Assembly (NCBI RefSeq): GCF_900103545.1
Contig: NZ_FNHH01000015.1
Location: forward strand, 1 to 64,000
Direction: 5' to 3'
Source: Daejeonella rubra
GTDB lineage: Bacteria; Bacteroidota; Bacteroidia; Sphingobacteriales; Sphingobacteriaceae
Length of the DNA: 64,000 bases
Both the position numbers and the translations under genes were made by a program. Below the pieces are notes generated by a model that had not been told where the DNA came from, did no database searches, and was given only the letters and a program-made list of their open reading frames with translations. Shown piece by piece: positions 54,367 to 63,627 of this stretch. The stretch's first letter is position 1. Every line of letters begins with the position of its first letter.

Positions 54367-54840
54367 TTATTGATGAATAACTAACTGTTGCTGTTCTTTG
54401 ATAGTTTCAAGAACCAGGGTAGTTTTGGTGATAACTATATCAGGAATTTTGCTCATGGTGTTCCTCAACAGATCCAACAGTGAAGCTGAATCAGTGGTGC
54501 GGATCTTAACGATAAAACAATCATCTCCTGCAATCTGATGAACTTCCTGTACCTCTGCGATCTTTGCTAGTTCAATTGCCGTATTGCTAATCCCAATTCC
54601 ATTACTTGCTTTTACATAAACATAAGCAAGCAGGTTTTGATTTAGAGCAAGCGGATTTAGCCGGGTTGTATACTGAAGTATGATATTTTTTTGTTCCAGT
54701 TTTTTTACCCGCTCAAGCACCGCAGAAGGAGCCATATTTAATACCCGCGCAATATCGGCATTAGATATCCTGGAATTTTCCTGCATTAAGCTTAGAATTT
54801 CAAGATCTATTTTATCGGATATGTGCTCTTTCTGATGCAT
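54367..54840 (-). CDS. Lrp/AsnC family transcriptional regulator
   Basis: 157 aa. The N-terminal helix-turn-helix (IDLEILSLMQENSRISNADI, then RVLNMAPSAVLERVKKLEQK) is followed by the RAM ligand-binding domain (about 70-145; AYVYVKASNG and AGDDCFIVKIR). These regulators sense amino acids. It is 4 bp upstream of the EamA gene, so the regulator and transporter share a transcript. Two 11-bp dyads upstream (54865-54906) are likely binding sites. Confidence 0.9.
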   Translation of the reverse strand: MHQKEHISDKIDLEILSLMQENSRISNADIARVLNMAPSAVLERVKKLEQKNIILQYTTRLNPLALNQNLLAYVYVKASNGIGISNTAIELAKIAEVQEVHQIAGDDCFIVKIRTTDSASLLDLLRNTMSKIPDIVITKTTLVLETIKEQQQLVIHQ

Positions 54841-54864
54841 TATTCGGTAAAAATATATAAAATA

Positions 54865-54906
54865 GAATAATATTCAAAATAACATGAGATTTAAAGAATG
54901 ATATTC
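54865..54906. promoter_or_regulatory. Paired GAATA-N-TATTC dyads, probable Lrp operator
   Basis: GAATAATATTC (54865-54875) is a perfect odd dyad. GAATGATATTC (54896-54906) is the same with one mismatch. Their starts are 31 bp apart, close to three helical turns, so both face the same side of DNA. They lie 25-66 bp upstream of the Lrp gene start. Autoregulation is typical for Lrp family members. Binding is inferred, not shown. Confidence 0.5.
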
Positions 54907-55079
54907 TTTTCTGAATCAATATCCTAGTATTTATTCTTTGTCACAATTTTAAAAAGTTCAATAGGATCAAGAATGATTGTATGTAAATCCTGAATTCAAA
55001 AAGATTTTAGGAAACAACCATAAAAAAGCTGAAATTTGATAAACTGGAGTTTATCCGGTGTAATGGATTTTAGCCAAGG

Positions 55080-56066
55080 ATGATAAAGCGGTTTTTCGGT
55101 TTAATACTGATAATGTTTCTAATTAATCCACTTGTTTCCGGACAAGTTGACAGTAGTAAATTAAATTCCGGTCAGGTAAATTATCGCGTGTCCAACAGAT
55201 GGCTGGATTCTGCAGCTTTAGTACAGAGGCAGAACTATAGAGATTCACTAAAGTCTATTAAAGATTCACTTTCAACGGTATGGATAAAGGCTCCTGATCC
55301 TGAAAGGCCTAACCGCTTTCTGGATAGTCTTATTTCACTCTATAAAGTTGAAAATCTTGACTTTCGTTCCTGGGCTGGAAAATTTCAGAAGAAATCCGTC
55401 CGGTATGATGAGGGAAGTCCAAGGCCGTACAGAGAAACATGGGTCATTGTGGTGGTATTGTTTCTTGTCTTGTTTTTTGCACTGATCAGATTCTTTTTTC
55501 CTGCAGAGCTGAATACAATAATCCATGCCTTTTATAGTAATCAGACCTTAAGCAAGATCAATAAGGAAGATACCTTATTTAGTTCCTGGCCATTTGTATT
55601 TCTTTACCTTTTATTTGGGCTGATCACAGGTCTTTATCTTTATTTATCAGGAAAGTATCTTGAAATATCTTATCCGGCAGAAGGTTTTGAATTATTTATA
55701 TACTTATCAGCTGTTGTAGTTGGATTATTTACGTTGAAAATTATTGCTCTCCGGATATTAGGATTTTTATTTGATGTGAAACGATTGGTTAGGGAATATG
55801 TGTCAGTTTTATACCTTAGTTATTTTAATGCGGCCATTTTATTCCTGCCAGTAGTTATTGCATTTAGCCTTACAAGCTATCGTTTCGCAGTTATTTACAG
55901 CTATATTGGAATAGCAATGCTCATTGTAATTTTTGTCCTCCAATTTCTTCGGGCTGGGGCTAATATTTTATCGAATTACAAGTTTCCTAAAGTATATTTA
56001 ATTATTTATCTTTGTGCCCTCGAATTCTGTCCTTTAATTATCCTATTTAAAGCACTTGGGTATTAA
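55080..56066 (+). CDS. DUF4271 family membrane protein
   Basis: 328 aa. A signal peptide is at the N-terminus (MIKRFFGLILIMFLINPLVSG-Q). A polar ~100-residue stretch with DSLKSIKDSLS-type repeats follows, then seven hydrophobic helices from about residue 122. This layout matches DUF4271, restricted to Bacteroidota, whose function is unknown. In this phylum it is typically adjacent to hemD, as here (5 bp gap). It may be involved in envelope or gliding functions, given the nearby gld operon, but this is only context. Confidence 0.85.
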   Translation: MIKRFFGLILIMFLINPLVSGQVDSSKLNSGQVNYRVSNRWLDSAALVQRQNYRDSLKSIKDSLSTVWIKAPDPERPNRFLDSLISLYKVENLDFRSWAGKFQKKSVRYDEGSPRPYRETWVIVVVLFLVLFFALIRFFFPAELNTIIHAFYSNQTLSKINKEDTLFSSWPFVFLYLLFGLITGLYLYLSGKYLEISYPAEGFELFIYLSAVVVGLFTLKIIALRILGFLFDVKRLVREYVSVLYLSYFNAAILFLPVVIAFSLTSYRFAVIYSYIGIAMLIVIFVLQFLRAGANILSNYKFPKVYLIIYLCALEFCPLIILFKALGY

Positions 56067-56071
56067 GCCCC

Positions 56072-56851
56072 ATGACAAATATGCAAGTACCTTCAACAGA
56101 GAAACCAAGGAAAGTAAAAAGCATCTTGGTTACGTTACCAAAGCCGGATTCCGATAAGTCGCCATATTTTGAATTGGCAAAGAAATACAATCTAAAAATT
56201 GATTTCAGATCTTTTATTCATGTTGAGGGTGTGCCAGCAAAAGAATTCAGGAAGGAAAAAATCAATTTAGCAGATTTTACGGCTGTTATTTTTACCAGCA
56301 AAAATGCTGTGGACCACTTTTTCAGAATATGTGAAGAGATACGTTTTGATGTCCCTGCCGACATGAAATACTTTTGTATTTCTGAAACTATCGCTCTCTA
56401 TCTTCAGAAGTATATTCAATACCGGAAGAGAAAGATATTTTTCGGGAAACAAACAGCAATTGACCTTGCTGAGGTCTTGAAAAAGCATACCGCAGAAAAA
56501 TTTCTTTACCCATGTTCGGATGTAGCTGCTGAAGAAACTCAAAAATTTCTGAATGATAATGGATATGACTTCAAAACTGCCGTGCTATTTCATACTGTAT
56601 GCAGTGATCTGTCAGATCTTGCTGAGGTGTTCTATGACGTGATCGCATTTTTTAGCCCAAGCAGTATCAACTCTCTGTTTATAAATTTCCCTGATTTTAA
56701 ACAAAATTTTACCCGTATTGCTGCTTTTGGGGCCAGTACACATAAAGCGGTACTTGAACATAAATTAGTCCTGAATATCCCTGCACCAACGCCTGAGGCA
56801 CCAAGTATGACCATGGCTCTGGAACAATATATCAAACAGGTAAACAAGTGA
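56072..56851 (+). CDS. hemD: Uroporphyrinogen-III synthase
   Basis: 259 aa. HemD closes and inverts the linear tetrapyrrole to uroporphyrinogen III. Weakly conserved as usual, but the signatures are present: VKSILVTLPKPDSDKSPYFE at the N-terminus, FTSKNAVDHFFRICEE in the middle, AFFSPSSINSLF and AAFGASTHKAVLEH near the C-terminus. It begins 5 bp after DUF4271. Either the ATG at 56072 or the one at 56081 could be the start, with no Shine-Dalgarno to decide. It supplies siroheme and heme, relevant to the many heme proteins encoded here. Confidence 0.85.
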   Translation: MTNMQVPSTEKPRKVKSILVTLPKPDSDKSPYFELAKKYNLKIDFRSFIHVEGVPAKEFRKEKINLADFTAVIFTSKNAVDHFFRICEEIRFDVPADMKYFCISETIALYLQKYIQYRKRKIFFGKQTAIDLAEVLKKHTAEKFLYPCSDVAAEETQKFLNDNGYDFKTAVLFHTVCSDLSDLAEVFYDVIAFFSPSSINSLFINFPDFKQNFTRIAAFGASTHKAVLEHKLVLNIPAPTPEAPSMTMALEQYIKQVNK

Positions 56852-57125
56852 TTTACAGCGCAGATAAGGTTTCATGGAAATTTATAATTAAAATTTCAGC
56901 AACCTTTAGTTGAATTTGAACGTATTATTGAAATATTTTGCTGTATCGAAAATAGATGCATTAATTTGACGTTCTAATAATCATTTAATTACATTGATAA
57001 GCTTGCTTCTCTATGAAATATTGTGTTTGAACGCAGATGGATTAGTTTTATCGTATATAGTATAATGAATTTTATTATATTCGAAATTATTTTGTTGAGG
57101 GAATGCAAAACTGGAATTGTTTAAA

Positions 57126-58451
57126 ATGAGAAAAATATACTTTATCGCTCTTGCAGCTTTGGTCATAATAGGCACTGGCTGTGGTAAAGGTGGGACCAAT
57201 GGTGAGTTGGTTGGTGTTGCAACTAAGAAGTTTAAGAACAATGAGGTTCCTTTTGGCATGGTTTACATTCCTGCCGGGACCTTTATTATGGGTCAGACTG
57301 ACCAGGATATTACTTTTGCTCAGATCTCACAGAATAAGCAGGTTACTGTTCAGGCTTTTTACATGGATGAAACTGAGATCAGCAATAAGGAATACCGTCA
57401 GTTTGTGAACTGGGTCCGTGATTCAATTGCCATTTCCACTTATCTTCAGGATGATCAATATTATCTTAAACCAAAGGGTCAGGTAGATCCCAATGATGCA
57501 GGTAAAAAATATATCAACTGGAAAAAAGTTGGAAACGGAAGTGCCATATGGGGTGGAAAAAAGGGAAAAGGTGCTTCAGCTAATGGACCGAAGCTTCAGG
57601 CCATGTACTATCAGGGAGAAGACAGAGTGTTCGATCGGAATGAAATTGATGTAAGGTTACTGAAATATAATTTCGCGATCATGAGGTTAAGGGAAGCAGC
57701 AAACAACAGAAATAATATGACTGCAAAGCGATCTGATTTCATTCTCAGAGATACTGTCGGTGTTTACCCTGATACTCTTGTTTGGTTATCTGACTTTGCT
57801 TATGCACAGAATGAGCCAATGGTTAAGGGCTATTTCTCGCACCCTGCTTACGCTAATTATCCTGTAGTTGGTGTAAACTGGCGTCAGGCGCGTGCCTTCA
57901 CTGTTTGGAGAACTCGATTCAACGAAGCATACAAAGATAGTCGTCGTCTTCCAAAGAGAGCCGATTATGAACTTCCTACTGAGGCAGAATTTGAATATGC
58001 TGCACGTGGTGGCAGGGTAGGTACAACTTTCCCATGGGGAGGCCCTTATATAAGAAATGCAAAAGGTTGTCTGATGGCTAATTTCAAGCCCGGACGTGGT
58101 AATTATATTGATGATGGCGGACCATTCACTGTGAATGTAAAAGCTTATTATCCAAATGATTATGGTTTATATAATATGGCCGGAAATGTAGCAGAATGGA
58201 CTTCTTCAGCATTTGATGAATCCTCATCAACATTCACTCATGATATGAATCCAACATTCAGCTATGAGGCTAAATCAGATGATCCTGAGGTTTTGAAGCG
58301 TAAAGTCATTCGCGGAGGCTCCTGGAAGGATATTGGTTATTTCCTTCAGAATTCAGCAAGCAGCTTCGAATATCAGGACACTTCAAAATCTTATATCGGA
58401 TTTCGTTGCATTACCAAATATCAGGGTCGTGATATAAAAGATAAGCTCTAA
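57126..58451 (+). CDS. gldK: Gliding motility / type IX secretion lipoprotein GldK
   Basis: 441 aa from the ATG at 57126. The open frame extends to a TTG at 57117, which does not fit the signal. A lipoprotein signal (IALAALVIIGTGCGKGG, Cys20) precedes a formylglycine-generating-enzyme/sulfatase-modifying domain: MVYIPAGTFIMGQT, MDETEISNKEYRQF, ELPTEAEFEYAARGG, MAGNVAEWTSS and KVIRGGSW. In GldK this fold is structural, not enzymatic. GldK forms the outer-membrane-associated ring of T9SS with GldN. It starts the gldKLMN operon after a 274-bp gap. Confidence 0.93.
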   Translation: MRKIYFIALAALVIIGTGCGKGGTNGELVGVATKKFKNNEVPFGMVYIPAGTFIMGQTDQDITFAQISQNKQVTVQAFYMDETEISNKEYRQFVNWVRDSIAISTYLQDDQYYLKPKGQVDPNDAGKKYINWKKVGNGSAIWGGKKGKGASANGPKLQAMYYQGEDRVFDRNEIDVRLLKYNFAIMRLREAANNRNNMTAKRSDFILRDTVGVYPDTLVWLSDFAYAQNEPMVKGYFSHPAYANYPVVGVNWRQARAFTVWRTRFNEAYKDSRRLPKRADYELPTEAEFEYAARGGRVGTTFPWGGPYIRNAKGCLMANFKPGRGNYIDDGGPFTVNVKAYYPNDYGLYNMAGNVAEWTSSAFDESSSTFTHDMNPTFSYEAKSDDPEVLKRKVIRGGSWKDIGYFLQNSASSFEYQDTSKSYIGFRCITKYQGRDIKDKL

Positions 58452-58490
58452 AATTTAAAATTTCCTCTCTTAAAATTCGTAAATAGTATT

Positions 58491-59285
58491 ATGGCTCAAA
58501 AGAAAAAATTCAAGCTAGGTATCAATACCTTAATTTCCTGGGGTGCTTCCATTGTAATTGTAGGTCTGATGTTCAAAATCCTTCATTGGAAAGGTGGTGA
58601 ATATATGATTGCTATTGGATTAATAACAGAAGCACTTTTGTTTTTTGTTTTGGGTTTTCAGTCAGAGCCTACAGAACCAGACTGGACCAAGGTCTATCCC
58701 GAGCTTGATGAGGAATATAAGGGTGAAGTATCCCGCTCATCCGGAAGTAGCTCTGCTTCTTCAACTGCTGCATTGGATAAAATGTTGACAGATGCTAAAA
58801 TTGGTCCCGAGCTTATCGAAAGTCTTGGAACTGGTTTACGCACATTCGGAGATAAAGTATCTGCAATATCTGGTATAGCAGATACAGCAAGTGCCACTAC
58901 TGAGCTTGCTGCCAAAGTAAAAACTGCTTCCGGAAGTTTTGATACTCTAAATCAAGCATTCGAGAAAGCAACAGCCAGCTTAAAAGAAATGGGTGAAACT
59001 AATATTGATTCAAGATCTTACCACGATCAGGTAAACTCTCTAGCTAAAAATATTTCAGCCTTAAATGCAGTTTATGAATTAGAATTACAGGATTCCAGCG
59101 CCCATTTAAAATCAATGAATAAGTTTTATCAGAATCTTTCATTGACTATGCAAAATTTCAATGAGTCAATGGAAGACTCAAAACAGTTTAAAGACGAAGT
59201 AGGCAAGTTAGCTAAGAACTTATCATCCTTAAATGCGATATATGGTAATATGTTATCAGCCATGAATCAGCCTAACAGATCTTAA
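58491..59285 (+). CDS. gldL: Gliding motility / T9SS motor protein GldL
   Basis: 264 aa. Two N-terminal helices (about 10-31 and 38-56) carry the conserved residues of the GldL-GldM proton motor, including a Glu in the second helix (LITEALLFF, Glu47). The rest is a soluble, Ser/Ala-rich and heptad-like region. A clear internal duplication pairs residues 177-199 with 233-255 (LAKNISALNAVY and LAKNLSSLNAIY), 56 residues apart. GldL forms the inner-membrane stator with GldM. It lies 39 bp after gldK. Confidence 0.93.
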   Translation: MAQKKKFKLGINTLISWGASIVIVGLMFKILHWKGGEYMIAIGLITEALLFFVLGFQSEPTEPDWTKVYPELDEEYKGEVSRSSGSSSASSTAALDKMLTDAKIGPELIESLGTGLRTFGDKVSAISGIADTASATTELAAKVKTASGSFDTLNQAFEKATASLKEMGETNIDSRSYHDQVNSLAKNISALNAVYELELQDSSAHLKSMNKFYQNLSLTMQNFNESMEDSKQFKDEVGKLAKNLSSLNAIYGNMLSAMNQPNRS

Positions 59286-59332
59286 TTGTTTGAATAAGTA
59301 TTATAAATCTTTAAATTTTTAAATAAAATTGC

Positions 59333-60865
59333 ATGGCTGGAGGTAAACAAACCCCAAGGCAGAAAATGATTGGAATACTTTACCTTGTTTTACTTGGTTT
59401 GGTAGCACTGAATGTCAGTGATTCAATCTTGGAAGCTTTCAAAAATTTAACGGATAGTCTGAATGCTTCAACCCAGAATGTTCAAAGTGGTGTTGATGCA
59501 ACCTATGCTTCATTTGAGGCCACTAAACTCAGGGATGAACCTGCCAGAGCCAAACCTATTTATGATAAGGCTAAATTAGCCAGTTCATATACCAATGAGC
59601 TTGAGATATATGTAGCAGAACTGAAAAAGCTTTTTGAAAAAGAAGGTGGAGGGTACAATGAAGCAACAGGAGATATTAGTAAAAGAGATAATCTTGATAT
59701 TTCTCCGCGGTTAATGATCAATGAAAATCGTGCCACTGAGCTTAAGAAAAAGATAAACGATACCCGGAGTAAATTACTTGATCTTCTTGACGAAAAGGAA
59801 CGTAAAAGTATTAGTTTTTCACTCGAAGCAAAAGATCCGCCAAATCGCGGTGGGATAAAAAGGAGCTGGGAGCAATCTAATTTTGGAGATGGTATTCCAC
59901 TTACAGCGGCACTAACTGCATTGGCAAAGATTCAGGCAGATACAAAGAATGCGGAATCAGAAATTGTTAAGCGGATACTTGGAAAAATGGATATTGCAGT
60001 TGTTAATCTCGATCAGTTTTCGGCTGTAGCAGTTGCACCTACATCATATTTGATTGCGGGTCAGTCTTATACTGCTGAAGTATTCCTGACTGCATCAGAC
60101 TCAAAATCCAGTCCGGATATAACAGTTGGAGGTTCAAGACTTCAAATAAAAGACGGTAAAGGTATTTATTCTGTTAATACAGGTAAGGAGGGTATTTTTA
60201 GCTGGATCGGTACTGTTCGTGTGAAACAAACAGATGGTTCAATAAAGACCTATACTACCCCGGAACAAAAATACCAGGTTTCCCGACCTTCAGTGGTTGT
60301 TTCACCTGATAAGATGAATGTGTTTTATGTTGGAGTACCGAATCCTGTTTCTGTTTCAGCGCCTGGTATTCCAAAGGAGAATTTGTCTGTAACAATTAGC
60401 GGTGGTTCTATTTCCGGTTCCAATGGTAAGTATACTGTTAACGTTACTTCTCCGGGATCTGTTGCTAAGGTAAATGTCTCAGCAAATATCAATGGGAAAG
60501 TTCAAAATATTGGTTCAAGTGATTTCCGGGTTAAACGTATCCCTGATCCTAAAGCGAAATTTGCGGGTAAAACTGGAGGAAGCCTTAGTTCTGTTATAAT
60601 AAAATCGCAGGGATCAATATTCGCTATTCTTGATCAGTTTGATTTTGATGCGAAATTTGCGGTTACCAGATTTAGTTTGGTTATTGCAAGGCCACGTGCA
60701 GACGTTGTAGTACTGCAGGCCACCGGTAATTCTTTTAGCCCGCAAATGCGTGCTGCAATTGCCGCAGTAACTCCTGGAACCCGGGTGATTTTTGATGATA
60801 TTGTTGCTGTTGGTCCGGATGGAACCCAAAGGCAACTTGACCCAATGGCGTTTAAAGCAAATTAA
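59333..60865 (+). CDS. gldM: Gliding motility / T9SS motor protein GldM
   Basis: 510 aa. The N-terminus has a short cytosolic part and one membrane helix (about 13-33; MIGILYLVLLGLVALNVSDS). The periplasmic region contains a helical D1 domain, then beta-rich domains toward the C-terminus (repeats such as YTAEVFLTASDSKS and VSVSAPGIPKENLSV). GldM couples the inner-membrane motor to the GldK/GldN ring and transmits energy to secretion and gliding. It is 47 bp after gldL and 5 bp before gldN. Length and domain order are typical. Confidence 0.94.
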   Translation: MAGGKQTPRQKMIGILYLVLLGLVALNVSDSILEAFKNLTDSLNASTQNVQSGVDATYASFEATKLRDEPARAKPIYDKAKLASSYTNELEIYVAELKKLFEKEGGGYNEATGDISKRDNLDISPRLMINENRATELKKKINDTRSKLLDLLDEKERKSISFSLEAKDPPNRGGIKRSWEQSNFGDGIPLTAALTALAKIQADTKNAESEIVKRILGKMDIAVVNLDQFSAVAVAPTSYLIAGQSYTAEVFLTASDSKSSPDITVGGSRLQIKDGKGIYSVNTGKEGIFSWIGTVRVKQTDGSIKTYTTPEQKYQVSRPSVVVSPDKMNVFYVGVPNPVSVSAPGIPKENLSVTISGGSISGSNGKYTVNVTSPGSVAKVNVSANINGKVQNIGSSDFRVKRIPDPKAKFAGKTGGSLSSVIIKSQGSIFAILDQFDFDAKFAVTRFSLVIARPRADVVVLQATGNSFSPQMRAAIAAVTPGTRVIFDDIVAVGPDGTQRQLDPMAFKAN

Positions 60866-60870
60866 TTGGT

Positions 60871-61737
60871 ATGAAAAAAATATTTTTTGCCTTGATCCTG
60901 ATAGCCGGTACTCTACGTTTGAGTGCTCAGGCTCCTAATTTAAATAATGACACCAAACCAAAGCCAGCAGAAAGGCCTGTTGATGGATTTTATCAAAAGA
61001 CCAATATTCTGAATGCCAGGGTATCACCCTATGCGAGTTTAAGAGAATCTGACGTAATGTTCAGTAAGCGGGTATGGAGAGAAATTGATCTTCGCGATAA
61101 GGTAAATATGATCTTTGCTTCTCCTAAGTCGAGGTTGATTACCATTCTTACAGATGCAATACAGGCAGGTGAGCTAACAGCATACGATGCAAGCAGTACA
61201 AAGGATGATGTGAATGGTGATGAGTTTTCTGTTGTTTTGAAAGCAGAGGAAGCGATGGCAAGATTTGCTGATAGTGTGTTGGTTCCTATTTTCGATAAGG
61301 ATGGAAATCAAACAGGTACAGTAGTTACAGCTGGTGAATTTAATCCGGATAGTATTGTTAAATTCCGTATTAAAGAGGACTGGATCTTTGATAAGCAGCG
61401 TTCGGTATTTGAACCCCGAATTGTAGGTATTGCACCAATGGTTCGTATTTCTGCTGCGGGACAAGCTTTTGATGAGCAGCCTGCATTCTGGATCTACTTC
61501 CCTGAAGTGCGTCATCTTTTAGTTACCAAAGCTGTTGTTAACCGTAGTAATGATGCAACAGGCTTGAGTTATGATGATATTTTCATGAAACGTGTCTTCT
61601 CAAGCTATATAGTAAAAGAATCTAATCCTGAGGATCTCCGTATTAAGGATTATGCTCTCGGAATAGATCGCTTATATGAATCAGAGAGGGTTAAGAAGGC
61701 GTTGATGGACTTTGAACATGATCTTTGGTCATTCTGA
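60871..61737 (+). CDS. gldN: Gliding motility / T9SS ring protein GldN
   Basis: 288 aa. A signal peptide (MKKIFFALILIAGTLRLSAQ) is followed by a single periplasmic domain. Marks of the GldN/PorN family are DVMFSKRVWREIDLRDKVN, IKEDWIFDKQRSVFEPRI (a typical block) and FWIYFPEVRHLL. GldN assembles with GldK as the periplasmic ring. It closes the gldKLMN operon and is followed by an intrinsic terminator shared with uvrC. The rest of the T9SS (SprA, SprE, SprT, PorV) is not in this window. Confidence 0.93.
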   Translation: MKKIFFALILIAGTLRLSAQAPNLNNDTKPKPAERPVDGFYQKTNILNARVSPYASLRESDVMFSKRVWREIDLRDKVNMIFASPKSRLITILTDAIQAGELTAYDASSTKDDVNGDEFSVVLKAEEAMARFADSVLVPIFDKDGNQTGTVVTAGEFNPDSIVKFRIKEDWIFDKQRSVFEPRIVGIAPMVRISAAGQAFDEQPAFWIYFPEVRHLLVTKAVVNRSNDATGLSYDDIFMKRVFSSYIVKESNPEDLRIKDYALGIDRLYESERVKKALMDFEHDLWSF

Positions 61738-61758
61738 TCATAGACTGACAAAATATTA

Positions 61759-61797
61759 AATAAGGCCGGCAGAATTTATTTTCATGCCGGCTTTATT
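61759..61797. terminator. Bidirectional terminator between gldN and uvrC
   Basis: AATAAGGCCGGCA (61759-61771) pairs with TGCCGGCTTTATT (61785-61797) as a 13-bp stem with one G-U pair and a 13-nt loop. A/T-rich flanks on both sides allow it to terminate both convergent genes. Its right arm overlaps the uvrC stop region. Confidence 0.8.
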
Positions 61798-63592
61798 GTT
61801 TAAAATAGGTTAGGAGCGAAACTGTCTGACTCTTGTTTAATACCTCAAGCAATTCTGCTTCTGTTGATTCCTTTATCTTTTTTACAGATTTGAAATGCCT
61901 TAAGAGCTTTTCTGCTGTTGTTCTGCCAACGCCGGGTACATTTTCTAGTTCTGTTGCTAAAGTGGCCTTATTTCGTTTCTTTCTGTGGAAAGTAATACCA
62001 AAGCGGTGGGCTTCATCCCTGAGCTGTTGTATAATCTTTAAGGTTTCTGATTTTTTATCCAGGTACATAGGATATTGGTCCCCAGGATAATAGATCTCCT
62101 CCAGGCGTTTGGCAATTCCAATGATCGTGACCTCCTTCTCAATTCCCAATTTCTTAAGACTCTTTATCGCAGATGAAAGTTGTCCTTTTCCACCATCAAT
62201 GATAATTAACTGTGGGAGTGTTTGTTCTTCATCCAGCATTCTGCGATATCTTCTGAATACAGCCTCCTCCATGGTGGCAAAATCATCGGGACCTTCAACT
62301 GTTTTAACATTAAAATGCCGGTAATCTTTCTTCGAAGGTTTCGCATCCTTAAAAACTACAATCGCTGAAACAGGAAATTTTCCTTGAAAATTGGAATTAT
62401 CAAAACATTCGATATGTCTTGGCAACTGGTTAAGACGCAGATCCTTCTTCATCAGTTCCAGAAGACGACCAGTCCTTAGTTCAGGATTTAACTTCTCATA
62501 CTGATCCAACTTTTCGCGTTTGAAGAATAGCACGTTCTTTTGGGATAGCTCCAGCAGCTTTTTCTTCTCACCCAGTTTAGGAACTGTAAATTTGATTCCT
62601 GAGTCAGGAAGATCGATATCAAATGGTACAATGATCTCTTTCGAATGGCTGTCAAACCTTGTCCTGAATTCAGTAATGGCAATGCTTAAGAGTTCTTCGT
62701 CACTTTCATCCAATCGTTTTTTCATCTCCAGGGTCTGGGTTTGAATAACGGTACCATTCATTACTTTCAGGAAGTTAACAAATGCGTGCTTTTCGTCAGT
62801 AGCAATGCTGAAAACGTCTACATCGGTAATAGATGAATTAACGATAGTTGATTTACTCTGGTAACGATCAAGAAGATCGTACTTGGATTTTAGTCTGTGT
62901 GACAGTTCAAAATTTAGCTCTGCAACTGAATCATCCAGTTGCTTCTTAAGCCGTTTGATCACTGCACCAGTTTTTCCATTCAGGATATCTTTAATTTCTG
63001 AAATGCTCTGATCATAGTCTTCCTCTTTTTGATAAGCCTGACAAGGGCCCTTACAATTTCCTATCTGATATTCAAGGCAAACCCTGAATTTCCCTGCATT
63101 GATATTTTCCGGAGAAAGGGGCAGACTACATGTTCTTAAAGGGTATATTTCTTTGATCATCCCAAGTATAGTATGCATCATGCTTACTGATGCATAGGGT
63201 CCAAAATAGGTTGATCCGTCTCTTATGATCTTTCTGGTCCAGAAGATGCGTGGAAATTTTTCATTTTTGATAATGATCCAGGGATAGGTTTTATCATCCT
63301 TTAATAAGATATTATACCTCGGCTGGTGTTTTTTTATCAGACTGTTTTCCAATAACCAGGCATCGATCTCTGTATCAACAATGGTAAACGTTACCTTTTT
63401 GACCTTGCTTACCAGGACTCTGGTCTTGGCATTTATCCGGAAATTGTCTTTGTTGAAGTAGGAAGAAACTCTGTTCTTGAGATTTTTTGCCTTGCCAATG
63501 TATATCAGTTCTTCAGATTCAGACCAAAACTGATACACCCCGGGTTTTTGGGGTATATTCTTTAAGTCGGATCGGTAATCAAATTTTTTCAT
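61793..63592 (-). CDS. uvrC: Excinuclease ABC subunit C
   Basis: 599 aa. Domain order is standard for UvrC of nucleotide excision repair. The GIY-YIG nuclease (about 15-95; KPGVYQFWSESEELIYIGKA) comes first, then the Cys cluster CLEYQIGNCKGPC of the Fe-S site and the UVR motif (LKKQLDDSVAELNFELSHRL). Next is the RNase H-like nuclease (ECFDNSNFQGKFPVSAIVVF, IIIDGGKGQL), and last the helix-hairpin-helix tail (ENVPGVGRTTAEKLLRHF). It cuts on both sides of a lesion marked by UvrAB. Monocistronic here, convergent with gldN. Confidence 0.96.
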   Translation of the reverse strand: MKKFDYRSDLKNIPQKPGVYQFWSESEELIYIGKAKNLKNRVSSYFNKDNFRINAKTRVLVSKVKKVTFTIVDTEIDAWLLENSLIKKHQPRYNILLKDDKTYPWIIIKNEKFPRIFWTRKIIRDGSTYFGPYASVSMMHTILGMIKEIYPLRTCSLPLSPENINAGKFRVCLEYQIGNCKGPCQAYQKEEDYDQSISEIKDILNGKTGAVIKRLKKQLDDSVAELNFELSHRLKSKYDLLDRYQSKSTIVNSSITDVDVFSIATDEKHAFVNFLKVMNGTVIQTQTLEMKKRLDESDEELLSIAITEFRTRFDSHSKEIIVPFDIDLPDSGIKFTVPKLGEKKKLLELSQKNVLFFKREKLDQYEKLNPELRTGRLLELMKKDLRLNQLPRHIECFDNSNFQGKFPVSAIVVFKDAKPSKKDYRHFNVKTVEGPDDFATMEEAVFRRYRRMLDEEQTLPQLIIIDGGKGQLSSAIKSLKKLGIEKEVTIIGIAKRLEEIYYPGDQYPMYLDKKSETLKIIQQLRDEAHRFGITFHRKKRNKATLATELENVPGVGRTTAEKLLRHFKSVKKIKESTEAELLEVLNKSQTVSLLTYFKQ

Positions 63593-63627
63593 TGGGGCTA
63601 ATGTCAGATAAGGGCTTTTCCTCCTGA

